A stretch of DNA of 64,000 bases from Microvirga sp052115485 (lineage in GTDB: Bacteria; Pseudomonadota; Alphaproteobacteria; Rhizobiales; Beijerinckiaceae): NCBI RefSeq assembly GCF_052115485.1, contig NZ_JBFRGU010000004.1, positions 248,001 through 312,000 of the forward strand. The letters are read 5' to 3'. The translations under genes and the position numbers were made by a program. This document shows positions 43,856-53,599 of the stretch, one piece after another. The notes beneath the pieces were generated by a model. The model was not told the DNA's origin, made no database searches, and saw only the letters and a list, made by a program, of their open reading frames with translations. Position 1 is the stretch's first letter. Each line of letters starts with the position of its first letter.

Positions 43856-44880
43856 GCCTTTTCCTCCCGGTTTCGACGATTGGATGCCATCAATTGCAGC
43901 AATGTCAGGCCGACGAGCACCAATCCCATGAGGATGGATGCTGCGGAAGCCAGACCGAGATTGCGCAACACGTGGGCAAAGCCCGTCTCGTAAATGTACT
44001 GGGTAATGAAGAGCGTGCTCGTGCCGGGGCCACCGCCTGTCAGCACGAAAGCTTCATCGAAAATCTGAACCGCACGGATAAGTGCGAGAGTGATGACCAC
44101 CAAAAGGTTGGGCCACAGCAACGGCAGGGTGATGCGCCAGAATGTGCGCGGCTGGCTCGTTCCGTCCATCATCGCGGCTTCGTAAAGATCGCGTGGGATG
44201 GCTTGTAACCCTGCTAGCAAAATCAGGGCGTAGAATCCGAGGTGCGCCCAGACCGATACAAAGATGGCCCAGAACATGGCCCAGTTCCGCTCCGCGAGCC
44301 ACAAGGTCCGCTCGAAGCCGTATTCGACCAGAACCGCGTTCAGGAGACCGTCACGTTGGAGAATCCATTTCCAGATCAGTCCTACCACAACAGGCGACAA
44401 GAGAACCGGGAAGAAGAATACGGCGCGCCAGAAACCGCGGCTGCGCATTTCGCGATTCAGAACGAGTGCCGTTCCCAATGCCACCAGAACCAGAATCGTA
44501 ACCTGAACCAAGACGAAGAAAACGGTGTTGTGGATGCTCTGCCAGAATGCATCCTCCCGGCAGGTCGCGGGCTTCGTATAGTCCCCGCACGTAAGCAGGG
44601 TTTGGTATTGCTCAAAGCCCACGGCATGGCGCTCGCCGAAGAAAATCGCCATGCCGCCGGTAAAGGAATAGGCCAGATTGATCGCAACCGGAATGAGGAC
44701 GAAGACGCCGAAGATCAGCATGTTCGGCGCAAGGAATACAGCGCCCATGCCGCCGAGACCGAACCGCCTCTGAATGAAGCTCATTGGCGCATTCAACGCG
44801 CCCATGACAAGGCGCATCGGCACAGTCAACACAGCGGACAGGTTTGACGCCCGCCCTTGCGTTTCACTCACGGTGCTCAT
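43852..44880 (-). CDS. sugar ABC permease, MalF-like
   Basis: 342 residues with six main helices. The EAA loop reads LQAIPRDLYEAAMMDGTSQP, standard for carbohydrate importers. There is a periplasmic loop between helices one and two containing TCGDYTKPATCREDAF, a possible disulfide. It pairs with the MalG-like protein and sits between it and the binding protein gene. The C-terminus ends in a lysine-rich tail that overlaps the next gene start. Confidence 0.92.
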   Translation of the reverse strand: MSTVSETQGRASNLSAVLTVPMRLVMGALNAPMSFIQRRFGLGGMGAVFLAPNMLIFGVFVLIPVAINLAYSFTGGMAIFFGERHAVGFEQYQTLLTCGDYTKPATCREDAFWQSIHNTVFFVLVQVTILVLVALGTALVLNREMRSRGFWRAVFFFPVLLSPVVVGLIWKWILQRDGLLNAVLVEYGFERTLWLAERNWAMFWAIFVSVWAHLGFYALILLAGLQAIPRDLYEAAMMDGTSQPRTFWRITLPLLWPNLLVVITLALIRAVQIFDEAFVLTGGGPGTSTLFITQYIYETGFAHVLRNLGLASAASILMGLVLVGLTLLQLMASNRRNREEKA

Positions 44881-44951
44881 GTTCGGACATCCTCATTCGA
44901 GAGAGCGTGATTGCACCGGCAAGCCGTTTGCGACTTGCCGGTGTGAGTGCT

Positions 44952-46226
44952 CTAGCGGGAGGCCTCAGCGACCTTCTGCTTGATGTCGTCTTCGATGCGA
45001 GCGTAGGCGTCGGCCAGTTGCGCCTCTCCGGCGACCACTTGTCCGAGCCGGCTGATGACCGAAGCGTAGATCGCACCCGACCACTTGTAGCTCTGCATCT
45101 TGAGCGCCAGCGGAGACGCGGTCTGCGTGGCCTTCAGGAAGATGTCGAGGGACTTCTTGACGTTCGGATCCTTCGACTTGAAGTCGACGCCTTTAGCGGC
45201 AACGCCCTGGTGCGCCGGCAGGAACAGAGTGCGCTCGGAGAACTCACGGACAACCGGTTCGCTTGCCAGATATTCCACCACGCGCGCAACTTCCTGCGGA
45301 TGTTGTGTGTATTTGATAGCGACGAGACCAGCGCCACCGGGCATGCCGGTGCAGGCTGCCGGACCACAAGGCTCCGTTCCAGCCGACCAATCGAACTTGT
45401 CGCCGATCTTCTGCGAGAACTGCGCGACCTGCCAGGAGCCCGAGAAGTAGACGGCGACCTGACCGTTCACGAACTCGTCGTTCGCGCCCTTGTAAGTCGT
45501 ACCGGCAACGCCGCCCCAGATTTCGCGGGGCATGGTGCCGTCTTTGTGCCAGTCGGCAATGCGCTGGGCCATGGCCTTGAAGCCTTCATCGGTCACAGCA
45601 GGCTTGCCGTCGGCACCGATGACCTTCGCGCCCATCGAGATCGCAGGACCCATGAAGCGGTGACCGGAACGGTCGAAAGCGAGCGCGATCGGAACCTTCT
45701 GGTTCTGAGCGACCTTGCGGGCGGCGGCCGCCCAATCATCCCAGGAAGCCTTTTCCCCCGGGACCGGCACGCCGGCCTGCTCGAACAGGGTCGTGTTGAC
45801 AAGCGGACCGGTGATCGTGAGCTGGGTCATGAATCCCGGCAGCGCTTTGCTGCCGTCGTCGCGCATCCAGTCGAGCGTGTTGCTGAAGTTTTTCTCGAAT
45901 GTCGCGGCGTCCTTCAAATGCGGGCGCAAATCGAGCCAGTGCTTGGCCTGCGACTTCAACTCCACCACACGCACGATATCGGGACCGCGTCCCGCTTCGA
46001 GTTGCACGGGCAGCTGATCCTTGATGACACCGAAAGCGACGTTGTCGACCACGACCTTGATATCGGGATTCTGCGCCTCGAAGCGCTTCACCATATCCTG
46101 AAGAACTTCGCCTTCGTTGCCGTCGGAATACCACATGATGCGGACTTCCGTCGCAGCCAGAGATGCCGATGCGCTGAGCGTCAAAGCCAGGGCACCAAGT
46201 GTCAGTTTCTTAAAATTTCTCATCAT
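44952..46226 (-). CDS. sugar ABC transporter periplasmic binding protein
   Basis: 424 residues with a signal peptide (KKLTLGALALTLSASASLAA), then a family 1 solute-binding fold starting ATEVRIMWYSDGNEGEVLQD. VPVQLEAGRGPDIVRV-like and FGSGSW-like family signatures appear as LEAGRGPDIVRVVELK and VAVYFSGSWQVAQF. It should capture the oligosaccharide in the periplasm. Given kduI, kduD and GH105 alongside, unsaturated oligo-uronides are the likely ligands, although this is inferred from context only. Confidence 0.92.
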   Translation of the reverse strand: MMRNFKKLTLGALALTLSASASLAATEVRIMWYSDGNEGEVLQDMVKRFEAQNPDIKVVVDNVAFGVIKDQLPVQLEAGRGPDIVRVVELKSQAKHWLDLRPHLKDAATFEKNFSNTLDWMRDDGSKALPGFMTQLTITGPLVNTTLFEQAGVPVPGEKASWDDWAAAARKVAQNQKVPIALAFDRSGHRFMGPAISMGAKVIGADGKPAVTDEGFKAMAQRIADWHKDGTMPREIWGGVAGTTYKGANDEFVNGQVAVYFSGSWQVAQFSQKIGDKFDWSAGTEPCGPAACTGMPGGAGLVAIKYTQHPQEVARVVEYLASEPVVREFSERTLFLPAHQGVAAKGVDFKSKDPNVKKSLDIFLKATQTASPLALKMQSYKWSGAIYASVISRLGQVVAGEAQLADAYARIEDDIKQKVAEASR

Positions 46227-46251
46227 TTTCCTCCCATGATGAATTTCGATT

Positions 46252-48795
46252 TCAGGCAGTCTTGAGGCGCTGCCATTGATTTTGGGAGGGAAGCGTCACG
46301 AGCGCTCCCTCCGGAAAGGTCCGAAGTTCACCGGACAGGGTCCAGCGTTTCGGGTCGAGAGTTTCCCCACCAGCCCGAATAGTTGCATCTGCATTGCAGG
46401 TAACGGCTCCGAAATCGGGATCATTCAGAACGAAGCTGCCATCGGCGCCCTCGGAAACCGTAAGCCCGGCAAAGCGCTTGCCAAAAGCTTTCAGGTCGCC
46501 CTCGGTCGCGATGTCGGACAAGCGCACGATCCAGCGGCCGCGATGCCCCGCGAGGCGGATTTCACATCCGGCCGTCGGGCCGACGCTAACCCGCTCCAGC
46601 GGCCCGCTCGCAACCAGAAGACATAGGCCGTTCCCAGAACGCGCGAGCACACGATTTCCGTCGTAGACGACCTCATCCATCTCGACCTCGGGCAGCCAGG
46701 CATGCGTGAAGTCGGGCTGCGAGGGATGCGCCTCGAAATCAACCATCGCAAGCGAGCGATATTGCTGCACGCGGGGAACGGTGCCGCAGCCGCCCCAATA
46801 AGATGGGCGACCATAACCGCTATGAATGACTTCACCCGGATGGTTGATCCAGATTTGCGATTCCGGCTTATCCCCGAAGCGCAGATGGATCATCGTTTCC
46901 TGATAGCCCCATTCGCCGGCACGATAAGCGGCGATGCTGCCGAGTGCGTAATCCTTCGTCTTGAAGTGATACAGCGAGGCGATTCCATTCTCGCCCTGCT
47001 TGTAACGCCACTCATAGGCTTCATCGCCTTTGTGATCGGCAATGGCCGCGAGTTTAGGGTCGATCTCCAGGCCTTTCTCGGTGAAGCACAAGGCGAGTTG
47101 CGGCAAGGCGTGGAACCGGCGGCCCAACCAACCCTTGCCGAAAGCCAGATAAGAAATACCCGACAATTCGAGCGTGCGTCCGGGACGCAGAGTGTGCTCG
47201 TAGCTGCGCCCCTGCGACGCCGTCATCAAGCCATGGTGGCTCGACAAGGCCATGATCTCGAGAAGACGACGGATGGCTGCACCGGAACGCTCGCGAATAC
47301 CGGCATCGGGCGAGAGAGCATAGAGAGCGCACAGACCTTTGAGATCGATAGGGAAATAGGGAGCCGAATTCCACTCGGCCATTTCGCAGGCCTCGAAATG
47401 CGTCAGCCATTCCAGCAGGCGTTGACGCCCGATCTCGGCTTGCTCACGCCCCTTACGGCCAGAGCGCTTGAACGTCGCTTCCGGAAACAGCGTTCCGGCA
47501 AGGTGACAAGCCGTGTGGAACAGCAGAGCGTGGTTTTCACTGAAATACCACATCACGTCGTTGCCGGGCTCGTCCATCCAGAAACGGAATCGCAGGATCA
47601 CATCGTCCATGCGCGCCCGCGTTTCCGGAGAGATTCGCTCCGGCCATGCCATGCGGCACCAGAGCAGCGGAACGAGCAGGAAATCCGCGCAATCATGGCA
47701 GTCCCCGACGATGGGCAGGCAGGACTCGATGATCCGATCCGTCTCCTGGCCTCCACGGTCGAGAGCGAGCCTCGCCAGAGCAGCGACCATGTCGCGCTCG
47801 CCCTTCTCGGCCACATGATCCAGCACGATGCGGGCGCGTGCCTTCACATCCGAGGCCTGCTGCGGCGCATCGTCCAGATGGCAGATCTCGACGCCCAGAA
47901 CACGCGTCGCCGTGAAAGGTCCGTCACTAAGGGTCACGTCGAAATGGCGGAAGTCGGCCGGCAGATCCTTGGCATCCGCAAGTGCAATGCGCGTCGCACC
48001 AGCGGGCAAGTGCTTGACGAGTTCAACGTTACCTTCCGTCGACATGAAATCGCCGCGCACCTCCACATGCACGTCGAGCGCGTGAGTAAGAGGCTCATCA
48101 AAAACGACAGCGACTTCCCCGTTGCCGTAGAATGGCCTTTCGACACGCATGCCCTCGAGCATCTGCTCCACCGCAGCGGCGCGCGCACCTTCGATCGGCG
48201 TCGGCAATGCGACCGAGAGATTGTTTCCGCTTACGAATTCAAGGCTGAAATAGTAGCGGGCGTCGCGCTCGCACAAATCGGCGAACCAAACGCGGATCTC
48301 GTTGCGCCCTGCGCGCAGCGGAACGTCAATGACCGCACTTTCCTCGAAGTTGCGCTGATAGCGGGACAGTTCAGCAATGCGCTGCCCGTTCACCTCGACG
48401 AATGCGCCGCCGCAGGTGGAAAAGCGGAACTGCGCAACCTGATCCGTCGCACTCTCCACCGTGGTGCGGGCCCAACATTCGACCCGCGTCGCGCGGAACC
48501 AGAAACCGGAGAGATCGACGCGGGGGCTGCCGAATGGGAACCACACGCGTTTCGCTTCGAAAGCGCTGGCAGGCTTCGGCGTCTGCCCGCGATAGGCAGC
48601 GATGAAGTCTGTCCGACAGGGATATTGGTGTGGGATGAAATTCCGATCCTTGGTCAGGAAGAAGAACGCATCCATCTTCCCTTCCATGGTGCGATCCGGA
48701 ACGTCATAACGCTCTTCAAGGACATCACCGAGCTGCCAATGCCCGATGGCATCTCCCGGCTTGAGTGAAACGGTCAGGTAGCCTTCCGTGTTCAT
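46252..48795 (-). CDS. large unassigned protein, probable carbohydrate-active enzyme
   Basis: 847 residues with no signal peptide. The N-terminal ~300 residues look like beta-rich domains (GAFVEVNGQRIAELSRYQRN and AGRNEIRVWFADLCERD recall jelly-roll modules). The middle (about 340-560) is helical with WYFSENHALLFHTACHLAG and EWNSAPYFPIDLKGLCALYA, the look of an (alpha/alpha) toroid as in heparinase-type or PL8-like lyases. The C-terminal third is beta-rich again. I cannot assign it to a known family. It lies between kduI and the importer genes in one operon, so it probably acts on imported uronide oligomers in the cytoplasm. Confidence 0.8.
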   Translation of the reverse strand: MNTEGYLTVSLKPGDAIGHWQLGDVLEERYDVPDRTMEGKMDAFFFLTKDRNFIPHQYPCRTDFIAAYRGQTPKPASAFEAKRVWFPFGSPRVDLSGFWFRATRVECWARTTVESATDQVAQFRFSTCGGAFVEVNGQRIAELSRYQRNFEESAVIDVPLRAGRNEIRVWFADLCERDARYYFSLEFVSGNNLSVALPTPIEGARAAAVEQMLEGMRVERPFYGNGEVAVVFDEPLTHALDVHVEVRGDFMSTEGNVELVKHLPAGATRIALADAKDLPADFRHFDVTLSDGPFTATRVLGVEICHLDDAPQQASDVKARARIVLDHVAEKGERDMVAALARLALDRGGQETDRIIESCLPIVGDCHDCADFLLVPLLWCRMAWPERISPETRARMDDVILRFRFWMDEPGNDVMWYFSENHALLFHTACHLAGTLFPEATFKRSGRKGREQAEIGRQRLLEWLTHFEACEMAEWNSAPYFPIDLKGLCALYALSPDAGIRERSGAAIRRLLEIMALSSHHGLMTASQGRSYEHTLRPGRTLELSGISYLAFGKGWLGRRFHALPQLALCFTEKGLEIDPKLAAIADHKGDEAYEWRYKQGENGIASLYHFKTKDYALGSIAAYRAGEWGYQETMIHLRFGDKPESQIWINHPGEVIHSGYGRPSYWGGCGTVPRVQQYRSLAMVDFEAHPSQPDFTHAWLPEVEMDEVVYDGNRVLARSGNGLCLLVASGPLERVSVGPTAGCEIRLAGHRGRWIVRLSDIATEGDLKAFGKRFAGLTVSEGADGSFVLNDPDFGAVTCNADATIRAGGETLDPKRWTLSGELRTFPEGALVTLPSQNQWQRLKTA

Positions 48796-48811
48796 GATGG
48801 AGCGGCCCTCG

Positions 48812-49648
48812 TTAGCGCAATGTATTGACGGGAACGGGATCGACGTCAGTGTATTCCTGGTTCTCGCCAGTCATACCCCAGACGAAAGCATAAGGCCCGG
48901 TTCCCGCACCCATATGGATCGACCACGCGGGAGAAAGAACTGCATCGCCGTCCGCGACGACAAGATGACGGGTCTCGTCGGGCCGCCCCATGACATGGAT
49001 CACCCGATCCTCGGGGGCGAGATCGAAATAGACATAAGCTTCCATGCGGCGCTCGTGGAGATGAGGCGGCATGGTGTTCCAGGCGCTTCCATGAGCGAGA
49101 TCCGTAATGCCCATCAAGAGAAGCGCCGAAGGCGCGACTTCAGGATGAATATACATCCGCAACGAGCGCTTGTTGGAGTTTTGCTCGCTTCCGAGTTCTA
49201 GCAACTTCGACTCCGCGCGCGTAATCAAGCGATGCGGGTAATCGACCTGCGAAGGAACCGAGTTCACATAAAACCGAGCCGGCTTTGTGGGATCCATGCT
49301 CGACAGCTTCAGCTTTTGCGCTCCGCGACCCACATAGAGAATATCGCGGCTTGCCAGGTCGAAGGATTTTCCATCCACCTCGACCCGTCCGGCTCCGCCG
49401 CCGAGGTTGGCGATACCCATCTCGCGATAGGAAAGCAGATACGGCGTTCCGATGGCTGTGCCTTCTCCGAACTCGACGATCTTCTTCACCGGGCAGCATC
49501 CGCCGATGATCATGCGGTCCACATGCGTGTAGACGAGACGCATCTCGTCTACCGTGAAAACGCTCTCGATCAAGAAGGTCGAGCGCAGCTCCTGCGACGA
49601 CATGCCTGAGATCGCCTCCGGCCCCGCGCCGTAGCGAACATCGATCAT
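48812..49648 (-). CDS. kduI: 5-dehydro-4-deoxy-D-glucuronate isomerase
   Basis: Isomerises 4-deoxy-5-ketouronate to 2,5-diketo-3-deoxygluconate, the substrate of KduD. The 278-residue cupin has the family N-terminus RYGAGPEAISGMSSQELRST and the zinc-binding motif TMPPHLHERRMEAYVYFDL (His and Glu ligands). WSIHMGAGTGPYAFVWGM supplies the last histidine. Its start overlaps the GH105 stop (ATGA at 49645-49648), so the two are coupled. Confidence 0.95.
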   Translation of the reverse strand: MIDVRYGAGPEAISGMSSQELRSTFLIESVFTVDEMRLVYTHVDRMIIGGCCPVKKIVEFGEGTAIGTPYLLSYREMGIANLGGGAGRVEVDGKSFDLASRDILYVGRGAQKLKLSSMDPTKPARFYVNSVPSQVDYPHRLITRAESKLLELGSEQNSNKRSLRMYIHPEVAPSALLLMGITDLAHGSAWNTMPPHLHERRMEAYVYFDLAPEDRVIHVMGRPDETRHLVVADGDAVLSPAWSIHMGAGTGPYAFVWGMTGENQEYTDVDPVPVNTLR

Positions 49649-50748
49649 TGAGCAGCCTCCAATTGAATTTCGCCAGTGTGACGTACGGCTTCCGCCAGAA
49701 GCAGAATTGCGAGCGCCTGCCCGTAGCCGGTCGGTTGAATGGGAATGTCGCGGTAGAATTGCAGGTCATGACCCATGCGGGTGCCGTAGGATACATTCTG
49801 CACTGTGCCGCGATCGTCGATATTCTTGAGTACGAAGTCCAACGCCTTCAAACCCGCCTCGCGCGCGTCTTCGCCCAGCACGCCCAGCCGCGCGCCTTTC
49901 AGAAGGCCGTAGCCGAAGCCCGCCGTCGCGGATGTTTCGAGATAGGACGTCGGATCATCGATCAGCGTATGCCAACCGCCACTCTCATGCTGATAGAGCA
50001 GGAGCGCGCGGGCTTGACTGCGCAGGCATCCGAGTAGGAAATCCTTGACGCCTCCCTCGATGCCCCCGAGCTCGATAAAGTCGAGCAATCCGGCCGTGAC
50101 CCAGGCATTGCCACGAGCCCAACGTGCCCGCGCGAAATTGTGACGTCCCTCGAAAGTCCAGCCGTGGAACCACAAGCCCGTGTCGGTATCCGTAAGGTAA
50201 TGCACATGCAGCAGGAATTGCCGAACCGCTTCTTCGACTAGCTCGGGGCGACCGGCAGTGCGTCCATAATTCGCGAGGAACAGCACAACCATGAACAGCG
50301 TATCATCCCACAGCTCGCCGGGATTGATGCTGTCTGAAACGATGTGCTGAAAGCCCTGCTCTTCCGTGCGCGGCAAGTCTTTCATCACGAGAGCGGCCCA
50401 ATCATCGAGGGGGCCGCGCCAGCGTTCGTCGCGGGTGCGCGCCCAGAGGATCGAGAGCGCGAGCATGGGAGCAGTCGTATTCACATTCGCGGAAGGAAGC
50501 TTGCGCGCAAGCTGACGCTCATACCAAGCTTCAACCAGGGCGCGATGATGGTCCGCACCGGTAAATTCCCAATAGCGTACAAGACCGTAGAGGCCCACGC
50601 CTTGCGGCCATTCCCATCCATCGAAACTGATGTAATCGCCCGGGGTGCCGTCGAGATTCGGTTCATGGAAGGCACCATCATGACGCAACGCGACCATTCC
50701 CTCGACCAAACGATCAAGTTGACGGACGAGTTTTCCCCGCTCGAGCAT
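49645..50748 (-). CDS. GH105 unsaturated uronyl hydrolase (YteR/YesR-like)
   Basis: About 367 residues from ATG 50748, which has GGGAGG nearby; the longer frame to 51009 crosses into the divergent LacI gene and is rejected. It is an (alpha/alpha)6 barrel enzyme. Family features are WEWPQGVGLYGLVRYWEF, ELWDDTLFMVVLFLANYGR with the likely acid Asp, FARARWARGNAWVTAGLLDF and ESGGWHTLIDDPTSYLETSA. It removes the unsaturated sugar from oligosaccharides made by polysaccharide lyases, such as unsaturated rhamnogalacturonan disaccharide or glucuronides. It is the first gene of the operon. Confidence 0.92.
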   Translation of the reverse strand: MLERGKLVRQLDRLVEGMVALRHDGAFHEPNLDGTPGDYISFDGWEWPQGVGLYGLVRYWEFTGADHHRALVEAWYERQLARKLPSANVNTTAPMLALSILWARTRDERWRGPLDDWAALVMKDLPRTEEQGFQHIVSDSINPGELWDDTLFMVVLFLANYGRTAGRPELVEEAVRQFLLHVHYLTDTDTGLWFHGWTFEGRHNFARARWARGNAWVTAGLLDFIELGGIEGGVKDFLLGCLRSQARALLLYQHESGGWHTLIDDPTSYLETSATAGFGYGLLKGARLGVLGEDAREAGLKALDFVLKNIDDRGTVQNVSYGTRMGHDLQFYRDIPIQPTGYGQALAILLLAEAVRHTGEIQLEAAQ

Positions 50749-50810
50749 GCGCGCTGCCTCCCAAGGCAATAGTTTTGTTCTTGATGGATATTTTTCTCGA
50801 TCTGCAAAAC

Positions 50811-50846
50811 TTGCGCAACATGAAAATTTTTTGCATGATCCATGCA
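50811..50846. promoter_or_regulatory. candidate LacI-family operators
   Basis: TTGCGCAA (50811-50818) is a CG-centred octamer of the kind bound by LacI-family proteins. TGCATG-ATC-CATGCA (50832-50846) is a 6-3-6 inverted repeat that reaches the LacI start codon. Both lie between the divergent GH105 operon and lacI-type gene, so one regulator could control both. Confidence 0.5.
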
Positions 50847-51937
50847 TGACCTCGAATTCGCCGAAAACCAATAGATCTTCCTTAGGCCGGAGCCGGTTGC
50901 GCGATATCGCGCGCGCCTGCGATGTCTCGATCAGCACCGTTTCCCGCGCGCTTGCAGGACAGAAAGGCGTTCGAGACGACATTCGCCAGCGCATTGTCGA
51001 GGCCGCCAAGATGGCGCGCTATCCGATGCCGACATCGTTTGCAGGCAGCCGCATCGCTGTTTTCGCAAGTCCCGCGGCGATGACAGACTACAGCCGGTCA
51101 CAATTTACCTGGCATGTGCTTGAAGGCCTCAAGTCCGCCGCCACCGCGCACGATACCGAAATCTCATTGATCCCGCTTTCCGGCGGTGAGGATCAATACA
51201 CCGCACTGGATGAGGTGCTGGCCGACAAGAGCGTGCGCGGCGTGCTTTTTCTCACGGTGGACGACGCACAGCTCCTTGAACGTGTCCACGCAAGTGGGAA
51301 GGCTGCTGTTCTCATCAACAGTGACGATCCGTCCATGCGCATTTCGAGCGTCAGTCCGTGCAACCGTTCAGCAGCGCGACTTGCCTGCGATTATCTCATC
51401 GGGCTGGGTCATCGCCGCATCGCCTTTGTGATGAAACCGGGACGCGTCACGATTCAACGCCGCCTCGAAGGCTGGGCCGACGCGCTTCAGGAGCACGGTC
51501 TGGATCCGTTGCCCGGTCATGTGATCAAAGTGGAGGATTGGACGCCGGAATGTGCGGAGCGCGCAATCGGCGAGCGTCTTGATCGTCGGGAGCTGGACGC
51601 CACTGCTCTCTTGTGTGCTGCCGATAGTCTCGCTCTCGGCGCGCTGTCCGCTCTGTCATCGCGAAATATCGCTTGCCCGCAAGACATCTCGGTCCTGGGC
51701 ATCGACGATCTGCCGATTTCCGACCTCCTCAAGCCCCGCCTCACCACGATTCATATTCCCGCCCGACAACTGGGTGAAGCCGCCGTGGAAACGCTCGTTG
51801 AATTGGCAATGCAGGGACAGAGACTGGTTCGCCGAACCGAACTCGCGTGCCGATTGATCGTTCGCGATTCAACGACCTTTGTGGCTGAACGCAAGAGTTC
51901 CGCGCCGCGCGTTCGCAATGCCGAGAGACGGTCATAA
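50846..51937 (+). CDS. LacI-family transcriptional regulator
   Basis: 363 residues from ATG 50846. The N-terminal helix-turn-helix and hinge are clear (RLRDIARACDVSISTVSRALAGQKGVRDDIRQRIVEAA). The rest is a periplasmic-binding-protein-like sugar domain (RIAVFASPAAMTDYS, CDYLIGLGHRRIAFV, ISVLGIDDLPISDLLKPRLT). It is divergent from the GH105-kduI-ABC operon and is likely its repressor, with a uronate breakdown product as inducer. Confidence 0.92.
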   Translation: MTSNSPKTNRSSLGRSRLRDIARACDVSISTVSRALAGQKGVRDDIRQRIVEAAKMARYPMPTSFAGSRIAVFASPAAMTDYSRSQFTWHVLEGLKSAATAHDTEISLIPLSGGEDQYTALDEVLADKSVRGVLFLTVDDAQLLERVHASGKAAVLINSDDPSMRISSVSPCNRSAARLACDYLIGLGHRRIAFVMKPGRVTIQRRLEGWADALQEHGLDPLPGHVIKVEDWTPECAERAIGERLDRRELDATALLCAADSLALGALSALSSRNIACPQDISVLGIDDLPISDLLKPRLTTIHIPARQLGEAAVETLVELAMQGQRLVRRTELACRLIVRDSTTFVAERKSSAPRVRNAERRS

Positions 51938-51977
51938 GGAGCGTCACAGCCGGTGTCGAAGGCGAGGACGGGTTATA

Positions 51978-53525
51978 CTAGCCCGGCCCCCAGGAAAGGC
52001 CGAGCAGATGCCAAATGGCCAGCAATAGGGTCCAAACCACGGCCATTATGACGACATAGGGCAACATCAACGCAATAACCGTGCCGACTCCCGCATCCTT
52101 TTGGTATCTCTGCGCGAACGTGACGATCATCGCGAAGTAAGCGTTCAACGGTGTAATCGCGTTCACGGGCGAGTCGCCGACGCGATAGGCCGCGAGAACC
52201 GCCTCAGGCGTCACGTTCAGCTTCATCAGCAACGGCACGAAGATGGGCGCAAAGATTGCCCATTTCGGCACGGCGCCCGTGATGATGAGATCGAGGATCA
52301 AGACAACGACGACGAAACCAACCAGAAGCCAGAGCGCATCGAAGTCCGCCCGCTTCAGAATATCGGCAAGAGAGACGGCCGCCAGCGTCGCCATGTTCGT
52401 ATAATTGAAGTAAGCCAGAAACTGGCTGATAATCAGCAGCAGAAAAATGAGGCCGGCGAGATTCGCGATGGCTTTCGTCATCGCGTTGATGACATCGTTG
52501 GTGTTGTTCATCGTCTTGGCACCGATGCCATAACCAATCCCCATCGCCATGAATACAAGGGCGATCACCACGATCAAGCTGTTCATCAACGGAGAGTCAC
52601 CGACGATGGCGCCGGTCTCCGGATTTCGCAGCGGGGCTCCAGGCGGCAGAGTCAGCACAGCCATGAATATTGCGACACCGATCAACGCATAGGTCGCGTA
52701 TTTCAGTCCGAGCAATTCCTCTGCTGACAATCCCTCACTCGCCTCGACGGTATGCTCTCCTGTGTAGAGCCCCAGGCGCGGCTCCACGATCTTCTCGGTG
52801 ATGAGCGCGACGACGACCGTCAGCATGATGACGGAAGCAATCGAGAACCAGATGTTCGCCGCAAGGCTGATGGAGATCGCTGGATTGAGAAGGTGGATTG
52901 CATCGTTCGTAATCTCGGTCAGGATGCCGTCGATCGGAACGATCAGAATGTTTACGCCAAAGGCCCCGGCCACCGCTGCGAACGAGGCCGCCAATCCAGC
53001 GAGAGGATGTCTTCCAATGCTGATGAAAGCGGCCGCAGCCAACGGAATGAGAACCAGATATCCGGCATCGGCGGCGATGCTCGACAAGATGCCGACGAAC
53101 ACGAGAATGTAAGTCAGGGCCTTCGGATGAGCGACGACAACAAGCTTGCGGATCAGAGCGCTGATCAGGCCAGCGGACTCGGCCACCCCGACACCCACCA
53201 TCGCGACGATGATGACGCCGACGGCATTGAAATTCATGAAATTCTGGACGACCCCTGTAAACATGAACCGAATGCCGTCAGCGGTCAGCAAACTCCTCGC
53301 GGCGGTCGATGCATGCTCGACTTTGTGCGTTTCAGGGTTGATGACCTCATAGCCGACGCTTACCCCCATCAGGTAAAAAATGTGGGAGAGGACGATGACG
53401 ATGCCGATCAGGATGATGAAGATCACCGCTGGATGAGGAACTCTGTTCCCGACTCTCTCGACAACATCGAGTATCTTCTGCATTGCCGTTTTGGGGGCTT
53501 CGGTTGCATCGTTCACCGCTCTCAT
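51978..53525 (-). CDS. AbgT-family transporter
   Basis: A 515-residue membrane protein of the AbgT (p-aminobenzoyl-glutamate transporter) family. The family signatures are FNAVGVIIVAMVGVGVAESAGL, SSIAADAGYLVLIPLAAAAF and AASFAAVAGAFGVN, with hairpin-type segments in both halves and about nine to ten helices. Known members import p-aminobenzoyl-glutamate or export sulfonamides. Here an M20 peptidase gene lies about 1.5 kb away, which favours import of an aminoacyl or dipeptide-like substrate. It converges on the LacI gene. Confidence 0.92.
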   Translation of the reverse strand: MRAVNDATEAPKTAMQKILDVVERVGNRVPHPAVIFIILIGIVIVLSHIFYLMGVSVGYEVINPETHKVEHASTAARSLLTADGIRFMFTGVVQNFMNFNAVGVIIVAMVGVGVAESAGLISALIRKLVVVAHPKALTYILVFVGILSSIAADAGYLVLIPLAAAAFISIGRHPLAGLAASFAAVAGAFGVNILIVPIDGILTEITNDAIHLLNPAISISLAANIWFSIASVIMLTVVVALITEKIVEPRLGLYTGEHTVEASEGLSAEELLGLKYATYALIGVAIFMAVLTLPPGAPLRNPETGAIVGDSPLMNSLIVVIALVFMAMGIGYGIGAKTMNNTNDVINAMTKAIANLAGLIFLLLIISQFLAYFNYTNMATLAAVSLADILKRADFDALWLLVGFVVVVLILDLIITGAVPKWAIFAPIFVPLLMKLNVTPEAVLAAYRVGDSPVNAITPLNAYFAMIVTFAQRYQKDAGVGTVIALMLPYVVIMAVVWTLLLAIWHLLGLSWGPG

Positions 53526-53599
53526 CCTTCCAATGACTGTTCCGGCAACACTTGTCCGAGGTGGCTGAGCTGAGGGGAATGAAATCCGACGCCCAGAGA

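Noticed and set aside
44844..46265. 473-residue plus-strand open frame
   Set aside because: Antisense to the ABC binding protein gene, with no recognisable domain.
46702..48768. 688-residue plus-strand open frame
   Set aside because: It is fully antisense to the 847-residue protein and has no family features or start signals. High-GC DNA often gives such shadows.
49645..51009. GH105 protein starting at 51009
   Set aside because: The extra N-terminal 87 residues are antisense to the LacI helix-turn-helix region; ATG 50748 has a good ribosome-binding site.
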